Of a DNA stretch of 37,511 nt, positions 1 to 7,550 are shown one piece after another. A model generated the notes under the pieces. The model did no database searches. It saw only the letters and a program-made list of their open reading frames with translations, and was not told where the DNA came from. The stretch covers positions 1 to 37,511 of the forward strand of contig NVUX02000030.1 of the NCBI GenBank assembly GCA_002402045.2. Direction: 5' to 3'. The stretch's first letter is position 1. Every line of letters begins with the position of its first letter. The position numbers and the translations under genes are program-made. This DNA comes from Paracoccaceae bacterium (GTDB taxonomy: Bacteria > Pseudomonadota > Alphaproteobacteria > Rhodobacterales > Rhodobacteraceae).

Positions 1-5
1 CCGAC

Positions 6-1163
6 ATGATGGGCGAAATAAGCCAAGAGCGATCCAATCACACCCGCCAGCGCATTCGCAAGCTGCGGCGGGAAAACCCCGGTGCCAGGCTGATCGTGAC
101 CGGCTGCGCGGCGCAGATAGATCCGGAGCGGTTTAACGATATGCCCGAGGTGGACCTTGTGCTTGGCAACCTTGAAAAGATGCAGGCCGATACTTGGGCC
201 AATATTGGCGCGGCGGAGGGGATTGTGGTGCAAGACATCATGGTCGCCACTGAAACCGCTGGCCACCTGATTGATGGCTTTGGCACCCGTGCGCGGGCCT
301 ATGTGCAGGTGCAAAATGGCTGCGACCATCGGTGCACGTTTTGCATTATCCCCTATGGCCGCGGCAACTCGCGGAGCGTACCTGCCGGCGTGGTGGTGGA
401 GCAAATAAAACGGCTCGTGGCGAAGGGTTTTAACGAGGTGGTGCTGACGGGTGTGGATATGACAAGCTGGGGAAACGACCTTCCTGGCCAGCCCCCGCTG
501 GGCAATCTTGTACAACGAATTTTAACGCTGGTGCCAGACCTGCCAAGGCTGCGCATTTCCTCAATAGATTCCATTGAGGCTGACCCCGCGCTGGTGGAGG
601 CTATCAAATTCGCCCCGCGCCTCATGCCGCATTTGCACCTGTCATTGCAGGCGGGGGATAATATGATTTTAAAACGGATGAAGCGGCGACATTCGCGCGA
701 AGACGCGATTGAGTTTTGCACCGAAATGCGGGCGGCGCGGCCAGACATTGTGTTTGGGGCCGACATTATAGCGGGCTTCCCTACCGAAACCGACGCGATG
801 TTTGAGAACTCGCTGAAGCTGGTGGAAGATTGCGGGCTGACATGGCTGCATGTGTTTCCGTTTTCGGCACGGGAAGGCACGCCAGCGGCGCGTATTCCAC
901 CGGTAGATGGGCGGATTGTAAAGGCGCGTGCGGCCCAGCTACGGGCTTTGGGAGAAGCCCGCGTGGCTGATTATTTGGCGGCGCAGGTGGGGCGGAAATC
1001 TCAGGTGCTTATTGAAAACCCCCATATGGGGCGCACCGAAGGCTTTGCTGAAGTGGCTTTTAAAACACCGCAACCCGTGGGGCAGATTGTGACAGCGCGT
1101 TTGGCCGCTGTTAAAGATGGCCGCTTGGTTAGTGACACCCTGCCTGAGCGAGCAGAAACATAA
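6..1163 (+). CDS. mtaB: tRNA threonylcarbamoyladenosine (t6A) methylthiotransferase MtaB, 5'-truncated by the window edge
   Basis: MtaB is a radical-SAM iron-sulfur enzyme that converts t6A37 to ms2t6A in ANN-decoding tRNAs. The visible 385 residues hold the end of the UPF0004 domain (VTGCAAQ, residues 31-37), the radical-SAM triad C-x3-C-x2-C at C106, C110 and C113 within GCDHRCTFC, and a C-terminal TRAM-like domain from about residue 325. Family members have roughly 415-430 residues, so about 35-40 N-terminal residues with the first cluster cysteine lie upstream of base 1. The frame stays open to the edge, so ATG 6 is probably not the true start. Odd point: residues 1-6 (MMGEIS) align by spacing with the usual NTCAVT, which would put Gly where a cluster Cys is expected. 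MiaB is the main alternative, but the RQRIRKLRREN and VTGCAAQ sequences favour MtaB. Confidence 0.85.
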   Translation: MMGEISQERSNHTRQRIRKLRRENPGARLIVTGCAAQIDPERFNDMPEVDLVLGNLEKMQADTWANIGAAEGIVVQDIMVATETAGHLIDGFGTRARAYVQVQNGCDHRCTFCIIPYGRGNSRSVPAGVVVEQIKRLVAKGFNEVVLTGVDMTSWGNDLPGQPPLGNLVQRILTLVPDLPRLRISSIDSIEADPALVEAIKFAPRLMPHLHLSLQAGDNMILKRMKRRHSREDAIEFCTEMRAARPDIVFGADIIAGFPTETDAMFENSLKLVEDCGLTWLHVFPFSAREGTPAARIPPVDGRIVKARAAQLRALGEARVADYLAAQVGRKSQVLIENPHMGRTEGFAEVAFKTPQPVGQIVTARLAAVKDGRLVSDTLPERAET

Positions 1164-1217
1164 GAATCAGCGGTAGCCTGCAAAAGCCAAACTGATCACC
1201 AGCTTCAGGACATAGTA

Positions 1218-1790
1218 ATGGCCCAACCACAGCAAACAATATTTACCCGGCAACCCAAATGGATAAGATGGTCGCTGCTGCTGTGGCTGTTTCTTGGCCT
1301 GCTTCCCATACTGTCCAAAGCAATTGGCTTCCAGATTCTGCCCTCACCAGAATGGGCAGCACAAACCCGAGTGCCCGCAATTGTTTCGGATGTTCTAATG
1401 GCCGGTCTCATGACTTGGGGTGTGGTTCTTGGATCACAGATTGCCGTTCAAAAGTTAGGGAAAGTAAAGAAATATGCGGTCATACTCTTTGCACCTTTTA
1501 TGGGGTTTTTCATTGGAAGCTTTGCTGTTGCAACAGGTGGACCAATAATTGCAGCGATCATCACAGGTGCTGAAATCGAAATCCAATACACGGTCGGCAA
1601 AACCACGGCGCATGGCTCTCGGCGGTGCAGAACTCCGATCGAACTCAAGGGTATGCCATTTTTTGCAGATGAGCTTTGTGGGTATTCGCCTGAGTTTCGA
1701 AACACACTGGCGCGAGGTGACGTGATTATGGTGAGTGGCCGCGGCACAGCGCTTGGCCTGTTTCCCCAAACCGTGCAGCGGGGCGAATAG
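1218..1790 (+). CDS. Hypothetical membrane protein, 190 aa
   Basis: I do not recognise a family. Hydrophobic stretches at about residues 19-37, 55-73 and 86-113 suggest three membrane segments, the last one Gly/Ala-rich. They are followed by a polar C-terminal part of about 75 residues (TTAHGSRRCRTP to the end) with two cysteines. ATG 1218 has an AGGA ribosome-binding site a few bases upstream. The gene starts 54 bases after mtaB on the same strand and is followed by a hairpin with a run of seven T, so it may be the last gene of that transcript. It is somewhat less GC-rich than mtaB. The C-terminal GDVIMVSGRGTA might be a small soluble domain, but no catalytic motif is visible. Confidence 0.6.
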   Translation: MAQPQQTIFTRQPKWIRWSLLLWLFLGLLPILSKAIGFQILPSPEWAAQTRVPAIVSDVLMAGLMTWGVVLGSQIAVQKLGKVKKYAVILFAPFMGFFIGSFAVATGGPIIAAIITGAEIEIQYTVGKTTAHGSRRCRTPIELKGMPFFADELCGYSPEFRNTLARGDVIMVSGRGTALGLFPQTVQRGE

Positions 1791-1814
1791 CATATGTGGA
1801 TACAGCCGGCGATG

Positions 1815-1836
1815 AACCCTCCGTGCGGGTTTTTTT
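1815..1836 (+). terminator. Probable rho-independent terminator after the 190-aa membrane protein gene
   Basis: AACCC (1815-1819), a 7-base loop, then GGGTT running into seven T (1830-1836). The stem is short. A second inverted repeat, TTTTTGC-TCC-GCAAAAA, uses the same T-run and would compete with it. Confidence 0.45.
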
Positions 1837-1923
1837 GCTCCGCAAAAACGCCAGCACGTTTGGGCGGTAGCCTCGCTACGCTCGGCGGTCTATGCTGCAA
1901 AATATAGCCATAAGGAGCGCACC

Positions 1924-2829
1924 ATGAATATCCCCTATATTACTGCTAAAGATGTGGCATTAGACTGGCAAAAAATGGTGGCGGCGTTGCTGGCTGGGCA
2001 TAAGGGCGTGCGGCCTCAGGTTTCGGACCAGTTTTTACACCGCGGCGAGGATGTGCTGCTTTCCCGTGCAGCGTGGATCGACGGGCTGGGGGTGGCGGTG
2101 AAATCGGTGACGGTGTTTCCCAAAAAAACGCCTTCGGTTCAGGGGGCGATGCTGATTTTTGATGATGAAAGCGGTGCTGTGGAAGCGGTGATAGACAGCG
2201 CTTTAGTGACACGCTGGAAGACGGTGGCGGATAGCTTGCTGGGGGCACAGCTTTTGGCGCGGCAGGACTCTGAGCGCCTGCTAATAATCGGGGCCGGAAC
2301 GGTGGCTGAGGGGCTGGCAATGGGCTATTTGGCCGTATTTCCTGATCTCAAGATTGAAATATGGAACCGCTCGGCAGGCAGCGCGGAGATTTTGGCAAGC
2401 AAGGTGGGGGCAACGGCAGTCACCGACCTGCGCGAGGCGGTTTTGCGGGCGGATATTATTTCGACAGCGACCATGGCAAAAACACCGGTGCTCATGGGCG
2501 AATGGCTGCGGGCGGGGCAGCATGTAGACCTGATTGGAGCATTTACCGCTGAGATGCGCGAGGCGGATGACCTTGCTTTGCAACGGAGCCGGATATTTGT
2601 GGATAACGTGGCAACCACGATTGAGCATATCGGCGAGATGATGATTCCGCTGGCCAGCGGCGCGATTGAGCGTGGCGATATTCGTGGCGATCTTTATGAT
2701 TTGGCGCAGGGGGCTGAGGGGCGTGTGGACCCAAGCGATATAACACTATTTAAAAACGGCGGCGGGGCGCACCTTGATTTGATGGTCGGGCGGGTGATTC
2801 TGGCCACTTATCACGCGCAATCTGCTTGA
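1924..2829 (+). CDS. Ornithine cyclodeaminase / mu-crystallin family protein
   Basis: At 301 residues this is typical for the NAD(P)-dependent ornithine cyclodeaminase/mu-crystallin family, whose members act on imino or amino acids (ornithine to proline, ketimine reduction, alanine dehydrogenation). Residues 1-120 form the substrate/dimer domain, with VAVKSVTVFP in the usual position. A Rossmann fold follows with the nucleotide motif LIIGAGTVAEG near residue 120, a DIISTATM strand, and the family's C-terminal Gly-rich strand KNGGGAHLDLMVG. ATG 1924 has TAAGGAG close upstream. It heads a three-gene unit: 30 bases separate it from the PaiB-like gene, which overlaps the GST gene. The exact substrate cannot be read from sequence. 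Confidence 0.85.
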   Translation: MNIPYITAKDVALDWQKMVAALLAGHKGVRPQVSDQFLHRGEDVLLSRAAWIDGLGVAVKSVTVFPKKTPSVQGAMLIFDDESGAVEAVIDSALVTRWKTVADSLLGAQLLARQDSERLLIIGAGTVAEGLAMGYLAVFPDLKIEIWNRSAGSAEILASKVGATAVTDLREAVLRADIISTATMAKTPVLMGEWLRAGQHVDLIGAFTAEMREADDLALQRSRIFVDNVATTIEHIGEMMIPLASGAIERGDIRGDLYDLAQGAEGRVDPSDITLFKNGGGAHLDLMVGRVILATYHAQSA

Positions 2830-2859
2830 CGTGGCTGGGAGAATCCCTAGCCTGCAGCT

Positions 2860-3468
2860 ATGCATCCTAACCCTATATTCCGGTCTGACGACCATGCTAA
2901 AAGCCTAGTCTTTGCCACCGCGCGGGGCTTTGGCGCGCTTTCTGTGAATGGCGATAACGGCCCGCTGGCTGCGCATATTCCCTTTATTTTCAACGCAGAT
3001 CGCAGCCGGGTTGCTTTCCACATGATGCGGTCCAACCCTGTGGCGCGCGCCGCTGGCCCTGCTTTGCTGGCGGTGAATGGCCCTGATGGGTATATTTCGC
3101 CAGATTGGTATGGCGCGCCCGAGTTGGTGCCGACTTGGAACTATGTGGCCGTGCATATTCGTGGCAATTTGCGGATATTGGAATCCGAGGCGCTGGAGCC
3201 GCATTTGCGGGCGCTTTCGAATGAATTCGAGCAGCGGTTGCGGCCCAAACCCGTGTGGGATTTGGACAAGGTTAGCCGAGATTCTCGCAAGAAAATGATG
3301 CGCATGTTGGTGCCTGCCGAATTGGAGATCACAGATGTGGATGCCACTTGGAAGCTGGGGCAAAACAAGCCGGAAACAGCAATAACTGGCGCGGTGAACG
3401 CGCTGAAATCAAGCGCAATTGGGGCCGAAACAGCCGCCCTTGCGGCCCTTATGGAGGATTTTTTATGA
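2860..3468 (+). CDS. PaiB-like FMN-binding protein
   Basis: The 202-residue protein matches the PaiB/FMN-binding split-barrel family, annotated as FMN-binding negative transcriptional regulators after Bacillus PaiB. Family features seen are the N-terminal MHPNPIFR, a central AHIPF strand, the PDWYG...PTWNYVAVH segment typical of the flavin-binding barrel, and a basic SRKKMMRML segment. Its stop TGA (3466-3468) overlaps the GST start by 4 bases (ATGA), so the two are likely translationally coupled. It has no recognisable DNA-binding helix-turn-helix, so a direct regulator role is uncertain and an oxidoreductase or detoxification role alongside the GST is equally possible. Confidence 0.85.
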   Translation: MHPNPIFRSDDHAKSLVFATARGFGALSVNGDNGPLAAHIPFIFNADRSRVAFHMMRSNPVARAAGPALLAVNGPDGYISPDWYGAPELVPTWNYVAVHIRGNLRILESEALEPHLRALSNEFEQRLRPKPVWDLDKVSRDSRKKMMRMLVPAELEITDVDATWKLGQNKPETAITGAVNALKSSAIGAETAALAALMEDFL

Positions 3469-4067
3469 AACTGATATATTCGGGCACCTCGCCCTTTGTG
3501 CGCAAAGTCAGCGTAATGCTGCTGGAAACAGGGCTGGATGGCCGCATTGAGAAAGAAACCGTGGCGATCTCCCCCATGAAGCCCGGGAATGTGGTGCCAG
3601 CGGCCAATCCGCTTGGCAAAGTTCCCTGCCTGATAACAGATGATGGTGCTTCAATTTTTGATAGCCGCGTGATTACGCGGTATCTGGATGCCCAGCACAG
3701 CGGCACCAAGCTTTACCCCGAGGATAAAACGCTTTGGGAAATCCTCACGCTGGAGGCCATGGCCGATGGCATGATGGATGCTGCCGTCTTGATGAGTTAT
3801 GAGCGATTGTTACGAACGGACGCGCAGAAATCTGCCGAATGGGTGGAGGCGCAATGGCTGAAAATCAGCCGCGCGCTGGCGCATTTGGAGGCGCATGTGG
3901 CGGCACTGGAGCCGCTTAGCATGGCGAGCATCGCTGTTGGCGCAACACTTGGGTATCTGGATTTGCGGCATGATGACCGTGGCTGGCGCATAATCGCACC
4001 GAAGTTGGCAACATGGGAGGCCGCATTTTCCAAACGGCCCTCAATGCAGGCAACAATACCAGGCTAA
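3465..4067 (+). CDS. Glutathione S-transferase family protein
   Basis: The 200-residue product has an N-terminal thioredoxin-like GST domain: MKLIYSGTSPFVRKV with the usual strand-turn-helix and Ser/Thr near residue 7-9, then NPLGKVPCL with the cis-Pro, then the DSRVITRYL glutathione-binding segment. A helical C-terminal domain follows. I chose ATG 3465 because it overlaps the PaiB-like stop and starts exactly at the conserved GST N-terminus; the frame is open further upstream, but that sequence is only an overlap with the PaiB-like gene. Members of this class conjugate glutathione to electrophiles or act as glutathione-dependent reductases; the substrate is unknown. A strong hairpin lies about 30 bases past the stop. 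Confidence 0.88.
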   Translation: MKLIYSGTSPFVRKVSVMLLETGLDGRIEKETVAISPMKPGNVVPAANPLGKVPCLITDDGASIFDSRVITRYLDAQHSGTKLYPEDKTLWEILTLEAMADGMMDAAVLMSYERLLRTDAQKSAEWVEAQWLKISRALAHLEAHVAALEPLSMASIAVGATLGYLDLRHDDRGWRIIAPKLATWEAAFSKRPSMQATIPG

Positions 4068-4097
4068 CGCGGCCTCGGCCTCATATGCGTTTGCGCC

Positions 4098-4135
4098 CGC
4101 TCCCTCTGCTGGCCATTGTCCCAGCAGAGGGAGCG
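4098..4135. terminator. Perfect 15-bp stem-loop between the convergent GST and DUF1272 genes
   Basis: CGCTCCCTCTGCTGG (4098-4112), an 8-base loop, and the exact reverse complement (4121-4135). No T-run follows on either strand. Its position between two convergent genes suggests a bidirectional terminator or transcript-end stabiliser. Confidence 0.6.
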
Positions 4136-4208
4136 CCATTGCGCGAAAACTAAAGTGCTTGAGGCAACCAAGCTCCGACTATCCATACGCATAAGCAAAT
4201 GCGCCAAA

Positions 4209-4233
4209 AGCGGCCGTGCACAACGAGGCCGCT
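4209..4233. repeat. Short inverted repeat (7-bp stem) before the DUF1272 stop
   Basis: AGCGGCC (4209-4215) and GGCCGCT (4227-4233) flank an 11-base loop. It may be the terminator of the minus-strand DUF1272 gene, but no T-run is present. Confidence 0.3.
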
Positions 4234-4264
4234 ATAGCCCTCGATTCTGCGTATAAAATCGGCA

Positions 4265-4573
4265 TTATCTATCCTCAGGTGCTATATCGCGAATGCGCAC
4301 GACATGGGCAGCAATTTCTTCGGTGCTAAACTTGGTGTGCACGCGCTTTTCACTGGCCGGATGGGCACCAAGCCCTAGGCCTTTGCGCCAAGTGCGCGCG
4401 GGGCGAATGGGGCGAGGCTGAAAGCCACCGCCACAAGTGGGGCACACATTTTCCAGCACCCCATGGGCGCAGTCTGCACAATAGGTGCATTCATAGCTAC
4501 AAATCATGGCGTTGGCCGCATTGGCGGGCAGGTCACAATTACACAACTCACAATTCGGGCGAATTTCCAACAT
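4265..4573 (-). CDS. DUF1272 domain zinc-binding protein
   Basis: The 102-residue protein has paired cysteines typical of DUF1272: C-x2-C-x(n)-C near LRPNCELCNC-type sequence, a C-x2-C-x2-C run in SYECTYCADC, and a C-x2-C in NVCPTCGG. This is a compact RING- or ribbon-like zinc fold in the first 55 residues. The last 50 residues are basic, then acidic and probably flexible. Family members are small proteins of unknown function. ATG 4573 has CCGGAG 4-9 bases upstream. The gene is divergent from the formate dehydrogenase gene with about 98 bases between, so they may share a control region. Its function is not known and is not inferred here. Confidence 0.85.
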   Translation of the reverse strand: MLEIRPNCELCNCDLPANAANAMICSYECTYCADCAHGVLENVCPTCGGGFQPRPIRPARTWRKGLGLGAHPASEKRVHTKFSTEEIAAHVVRIRDIAPEDR

Positions 4574-4635
4574 TGGCGGCTCCGGTTTATTGGGTGTCGC
4601 ATAGCAGCGGGATTGATTGCTGAAACCATGCTTGA

Positions 4636-4654
4636 TAGGCTTATCGAAAGCCTA
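4636..4654. promoter_or_regulatory. Inverted repeat, possible operator between DUF1272 and formate dehydrogenase genes
   Basis: TAGGCTT (4636-4642) and AAGCCTA (4648-4654) are exact reverse complements separated by ATCGA. They lie 18 bases before the formate dehydrogenase start. The size fits a dimeric regulator site or a small 5'-leader hairpin; no specific regulator can be named. Confidence 0.35.
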
Positions 4655-4671
4655 ACTCCGGAGCCGATACT

Positions 4672-7368
4672 ATGCCAGACCCGATTTTCCTTTCGCTTGA
4701 TGGCCAGCCTGTAGAGGCCCATGCAGGCGAGAGCTTGTTTGACCTCGCCAAGCGCCATGGAAAACCGCTGCCTCACCTTTGCCACGCGGATAGGCCCGGC
4801 TATGAAGCCAGCGGGAATTGCCGTGCGTGCATGGTTGAGATCGAAGGCGAGCGTGTGCTGGCGCCCTCTTGCTGCCGCACTGCAGAGGCGGGGATGGTGG
4901 TGCTTACAGAAAGCGCACGGGCGACTAAAGCCCGCCGCATGGTGATGGAGCTTTTAATTACCGACCAGCCCGCGGGAGATAGCCATTTTTGGAATATGGC
5001 CGCGCTTGCGGGCGTGTCTGAAAGCCGGTTTCCGCCAGCAGAAACCACTCCGCTGCTCGATAGCTCCCACGTGGCCATGCAGGTTGACCTGAGCGCCTGC
5101 ATTCATTGCCAGCTATGCGTGCAGGCCTGCCGCGATGTGCAGGTAAATGATGTGATCGGCATGGCCCATCGCGGCGCAGAAAGCCAAATCATTTTTGACC
5201 AAGCCGACCCGATGGGGGCCTCTACCTGTGTGGCTTGTGGCGAGTGTGTGCAAGCTTGCCCGACAGGGGCCTTGCTGCCAGCCGAGCCAGCAGCGCAAGA
5301 TTTTGATACCGAGGTGGCCTCTGTTTGCCCGTATTGCGGGGTTGGTTGCCAGCTTTCTTTCAAGGTGAAAGATAACCAGATCGTACGGGTAGATGGCTTA
5401 GACGGCCCCGCCAACCAAGGGCGCCTTTGTGTGAAAGGCCGCTTTGGTTTTGATTATGTCGCCCACCCCCACCGGCTTACCGTGCCGCTTATCCGGCTTG
5501 AAGGCGCCGAAAAAGGGCTGAATGTGGACCCCGCCAACCCCTTCACCCATTTTCGTGAAGCAACATGGGACGAGGCTTTGGACGTAGCCGCCAACGGGCT
5601 AAAAGCCCACGCAGACAAAATTGCGGGCTTTGGTTCAGCCAAATGTAGCAATGAGGAAGCTTACCTGTTTCAAAAGCTCATCCGCGCCGGATTTGGCAGC
5701 AATAACATAGACCACTGCACCCGGCTTTGCCATGCCAGCTCTGTGGCGGCGCTGCTGGAAAACGTCGGCTCCGGGGCCGTAACAGCCACGTTTAACGAGA
5801 TTGAAAATGCTGACGTGGCGATTGTGATTGGTTCAAACACCATTGAAAACCACCCCGTTGCCGCTACCTATTTCAAGCAATTCACCAAGCGCGGTGGCAA
5901 GCTGATAGTGCTTGACCCGCGCGGGGTTGGGCTTGGCCGCCACGCCACGCAAACCGCGATGTTCACCCCCGGTTCCGATGTTGCCTTGCTCAACGCCATC
6001 ATGCATGTCATCGCGGCCGAGGGGCTTTTTGACCAAGCTTATATTGCCAAATTCACCGAGGGCTGGGACGTTCTCAAAGCCCATCTCGAAAGCTATACAC
6101 CTGAAGCCATGGCCCCCATTTGCGGGATTTCGGCGGAAGAGCTTCGCAGCATTGCGCGCACTTTCGCCGGGGGCAAGGCCGGGATGATCTTTTGGGGCAT
6201 GGGCGTGAGCCAGCATATTCATGGCACAGATAATGCCCGCTGCCTAATATCACTGGCATTGATGACAGGAAACGTGGGGCGGCCTGGCACAGGGCTGCAC
6301 CCGCTGCGCGGGCAAAACAACGTGCAGGGTGCGTCTGATGCCGGCCTTATCCCGATGTTTTTGCCAGATTACCAGAGCGTGACGGATGACGCCGTGCGGG
6401 CGAATTTTTGTGAAATTTGGGGGATTGAAGATTTCTCGTCTGAAAAAGGCTTAACGGTGGTTGAAACCATCCACGCCATTCACGCGGGCGACGTTCAGGC
6501 CATGTATATCCTTGGGGAAAACCCAGCCATGTCAGACCCTGACGTGCAGCACGCCCGCGCAGCGCTGGCCAAGCTTGAACACCTCGTGGTGCAGGATATC
6601 TTTCTGACGGAAACCGCAAATTTTGCCGATGTTATCCTGCCTGCCGCGGCGTGGCCTGAAAAGGTTGGCACCGTGACGAATACCAACCGCCAAGTCCAGA
6701 TGGGGCGTGCGGCCATCACCTCGCCGGGGCAAGCGCGCGCTGATTGGCAGATCACGACCGACCTCGCAAACCGCCTTGGTCTGGGCTGGACATACCAGCA
6801 CCCACGCGAGGTATTTGCCGAAATGAAGCTGCTGATGCCAAGCTTGGACAATATCACATGGGATCGGCTGGAGACCGAAGGCGCTGTAACCTACCCCAGC
6901 CTATCCCCGGAAGACCCGGGCCAAGCCATTGTGTTTGCTGACGGTTTCCCCCGCGAAGGCGGTGTGGCCAATTTCAAGCCCGCATCCGTGACCGAGCCTG
7001 ATGAACGCCCTGATGAGGCCTACCCTTTTGTGCTCATCACCGGCCGCCTGCTTGAGCACTGGCACACGGGCACAATGACCCGCCGCTCCAAGGTGCTGGA
7101 CGCGGTCGAGCCCGAGGCCACCTGTGCCATTCATCCCAAAACCTTGCGGGAAATGGGCGTAAATGCAGGCGACCCTGTGCGCTTAAGCACGCGCCGTGGT
7201 ACAATTACGCTCAAGGCCCGTGCCGATCGCTCCGTGCCGCCCAAAACTGTATTTGTCCCCTTCGCCTATATCGAGGCGGCCGCCAATGTGCTGACAAATG
7301 CCGCGCTGGACCCTGTGGGGAAAATACCGGAGTTTAAATATGCGGCGGTTAGAGCATCCGCAGTGTAG
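4672..7368 (+). CDS. fdhF: Formate dehydrogenase alpha subunit, molybdopterin and iron-sulfur, Cys-type
   Basis: The 898-residue protein oxidises formate to CO2 at a molybdenum or tungsten bis-MGD centre. Domains in order: a 2Fe-2S ferredoxin domain with C37, C50, C53 and C67/C68; two 4Fe-4S sets C143/146/149/153 and C186/189/192/196; the proximal 4Fe-4S of the catalytic domain (C219, C222, C226, C253); and the molybdopterin domain with active-site C353-H354 in DHCTRLCH. The formate-enzyme Sec position is Cys here. The C-terminal MGD-binding domain ends in IPEFKYAAVR. The N-terminal part resembles NuoG, but the His-Cys3 cluster sequence normally after the 2Fe-2S domain is replaced by TDQPAGDSHFW. 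No beta or gamma subunit, fdhD or mobA lies next to it. GGAG precedes ATG 4672. Confidence 0.88.
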   Translation: MPDPIFLSLDGQPVEAHAGESLFDLAKRHGKPLPHLCHADRPGYEASGNCRACMVEIEGERVLAPSCCRTAEAGMVVLTESARATKARRMVMELLITDQPAGDSHFWNMAALAGVSESRFPPAETTPLLDSSHVAMQVDLSACIHCQLCVQACRDVQVNDVIGMAHRGAESQIIFDQADPMGASTCVACGECVQACPTGALLPAEPAAQDFDTEVASVCPYCGVGCQLSFKVKDNQIVRVDGLDGPANQGRLCVKGRFGFDYVAHPHRLTVPLIRLEGAEKGLNVDPANPFTHFREATWDEALDVAANGLKAHADKIAGFGSAKCSNEEAYLFQKLIRAGFGSNNIDHCTRLCHASSVAALLENVGSGAVTATFNEIENADVAIVIGSNTIENHPVAATYFKQFTKRGGKLIVLDPRGVGLGRHATQTAMFTPGSDVALLNAIMHVIAAEGLFDQAYIAKFTEGWDVLKAHLESYTPEAMAPICGISAEELRSIARTFAGGKAGMIFWGMGVSQHIHGTDNARCLISLALMTGNVGRPGTGLHPLRGQNNVQGASDAGLIPMFLPDYQSVTDDAVRANFCEIWGIEDFSSEKGLTVVETIHAIHAGDVQAMYILGENPAMSDPDVQHARAALAKLEHLVVQDIFLTETANFADVILPAAAWPEKVGTVTNTNRQVQMGRAAITSPGQARADWQITTDLANRLGLGWTYQHPREVFAEMKLLMPSLDNITWDRLETEGAVTYPSLSPEDPGQAIVFADGFPREGGVANFKPASVTEPDERPDEAYPFVLITGRLLEHWHTGTMTRRSKVLDAVEPEATCAIHPKTLREMGVNAGDPVRLSTRRGTITLKARADRSVPPKTVFVPFAYIEAAANVLTNAALDPVGKIPEFKYAAVRASAV

Positions 7369-7387
7369 AAAGCCTGACGCCCTGCAA

Positions 7388-7478
7388 GCGAAGCGCCGCA
7401 CGCGGTGACGAGGTGGCCCGAAGGGTCGCCGAGGAGCCGCGACGCCGGAGCTGTCCGGCAATTCCAACTTTGCTTCGC
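7388..7478 (+). other. Possible multi-branched RNA structure downstream of the formate dehydrogenase gene
   Basis: GCGAAGC (7388-7394) pairs exactly with GCTTCGC (7472-7478). Inside lie a GAA-loop hairpin with 8 pairs including two G-T (7412-7419 with 7423-7430) and a perfect GCCGGA-GCTG-TCCGGC hairpin (7444-7459). This may only be an extended 3' untranslated structure. No known RNA family was recognised. Confidence 0.3.
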
Positions 7479-7497
7479 GTCGCCCCCCCTTTCCGGG

Positions 7498-7530
7498 CAC
7501 AAAAAAAGGCCCGCAAAATAGCGGGCCTTA
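7498..7530 (-). terminator. Rho-independent terminator of the PPC-module protein gene
   Basis: AAGGCCCGC (7506-7514), a 6-base loop, and GCGGGCCTT (7521-7529) form a 9-bp perfect stem. On the minus strand it is followed by seven T. It lies about 20 bases after the stop of the minus-strand gene and could also stop transcripts from the formate dehydrogenase side. Confidence 0.85.
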
Positions 7531-7550
7531 ATCTTGGATGCTATCAGTTT

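Noticed and set aside
5710-5740. Selenocysteine codon at the formate dehydrogenase active site
   Set aside because: The codon at residue 353 is TGC (Cys), with no in-frame TGA.
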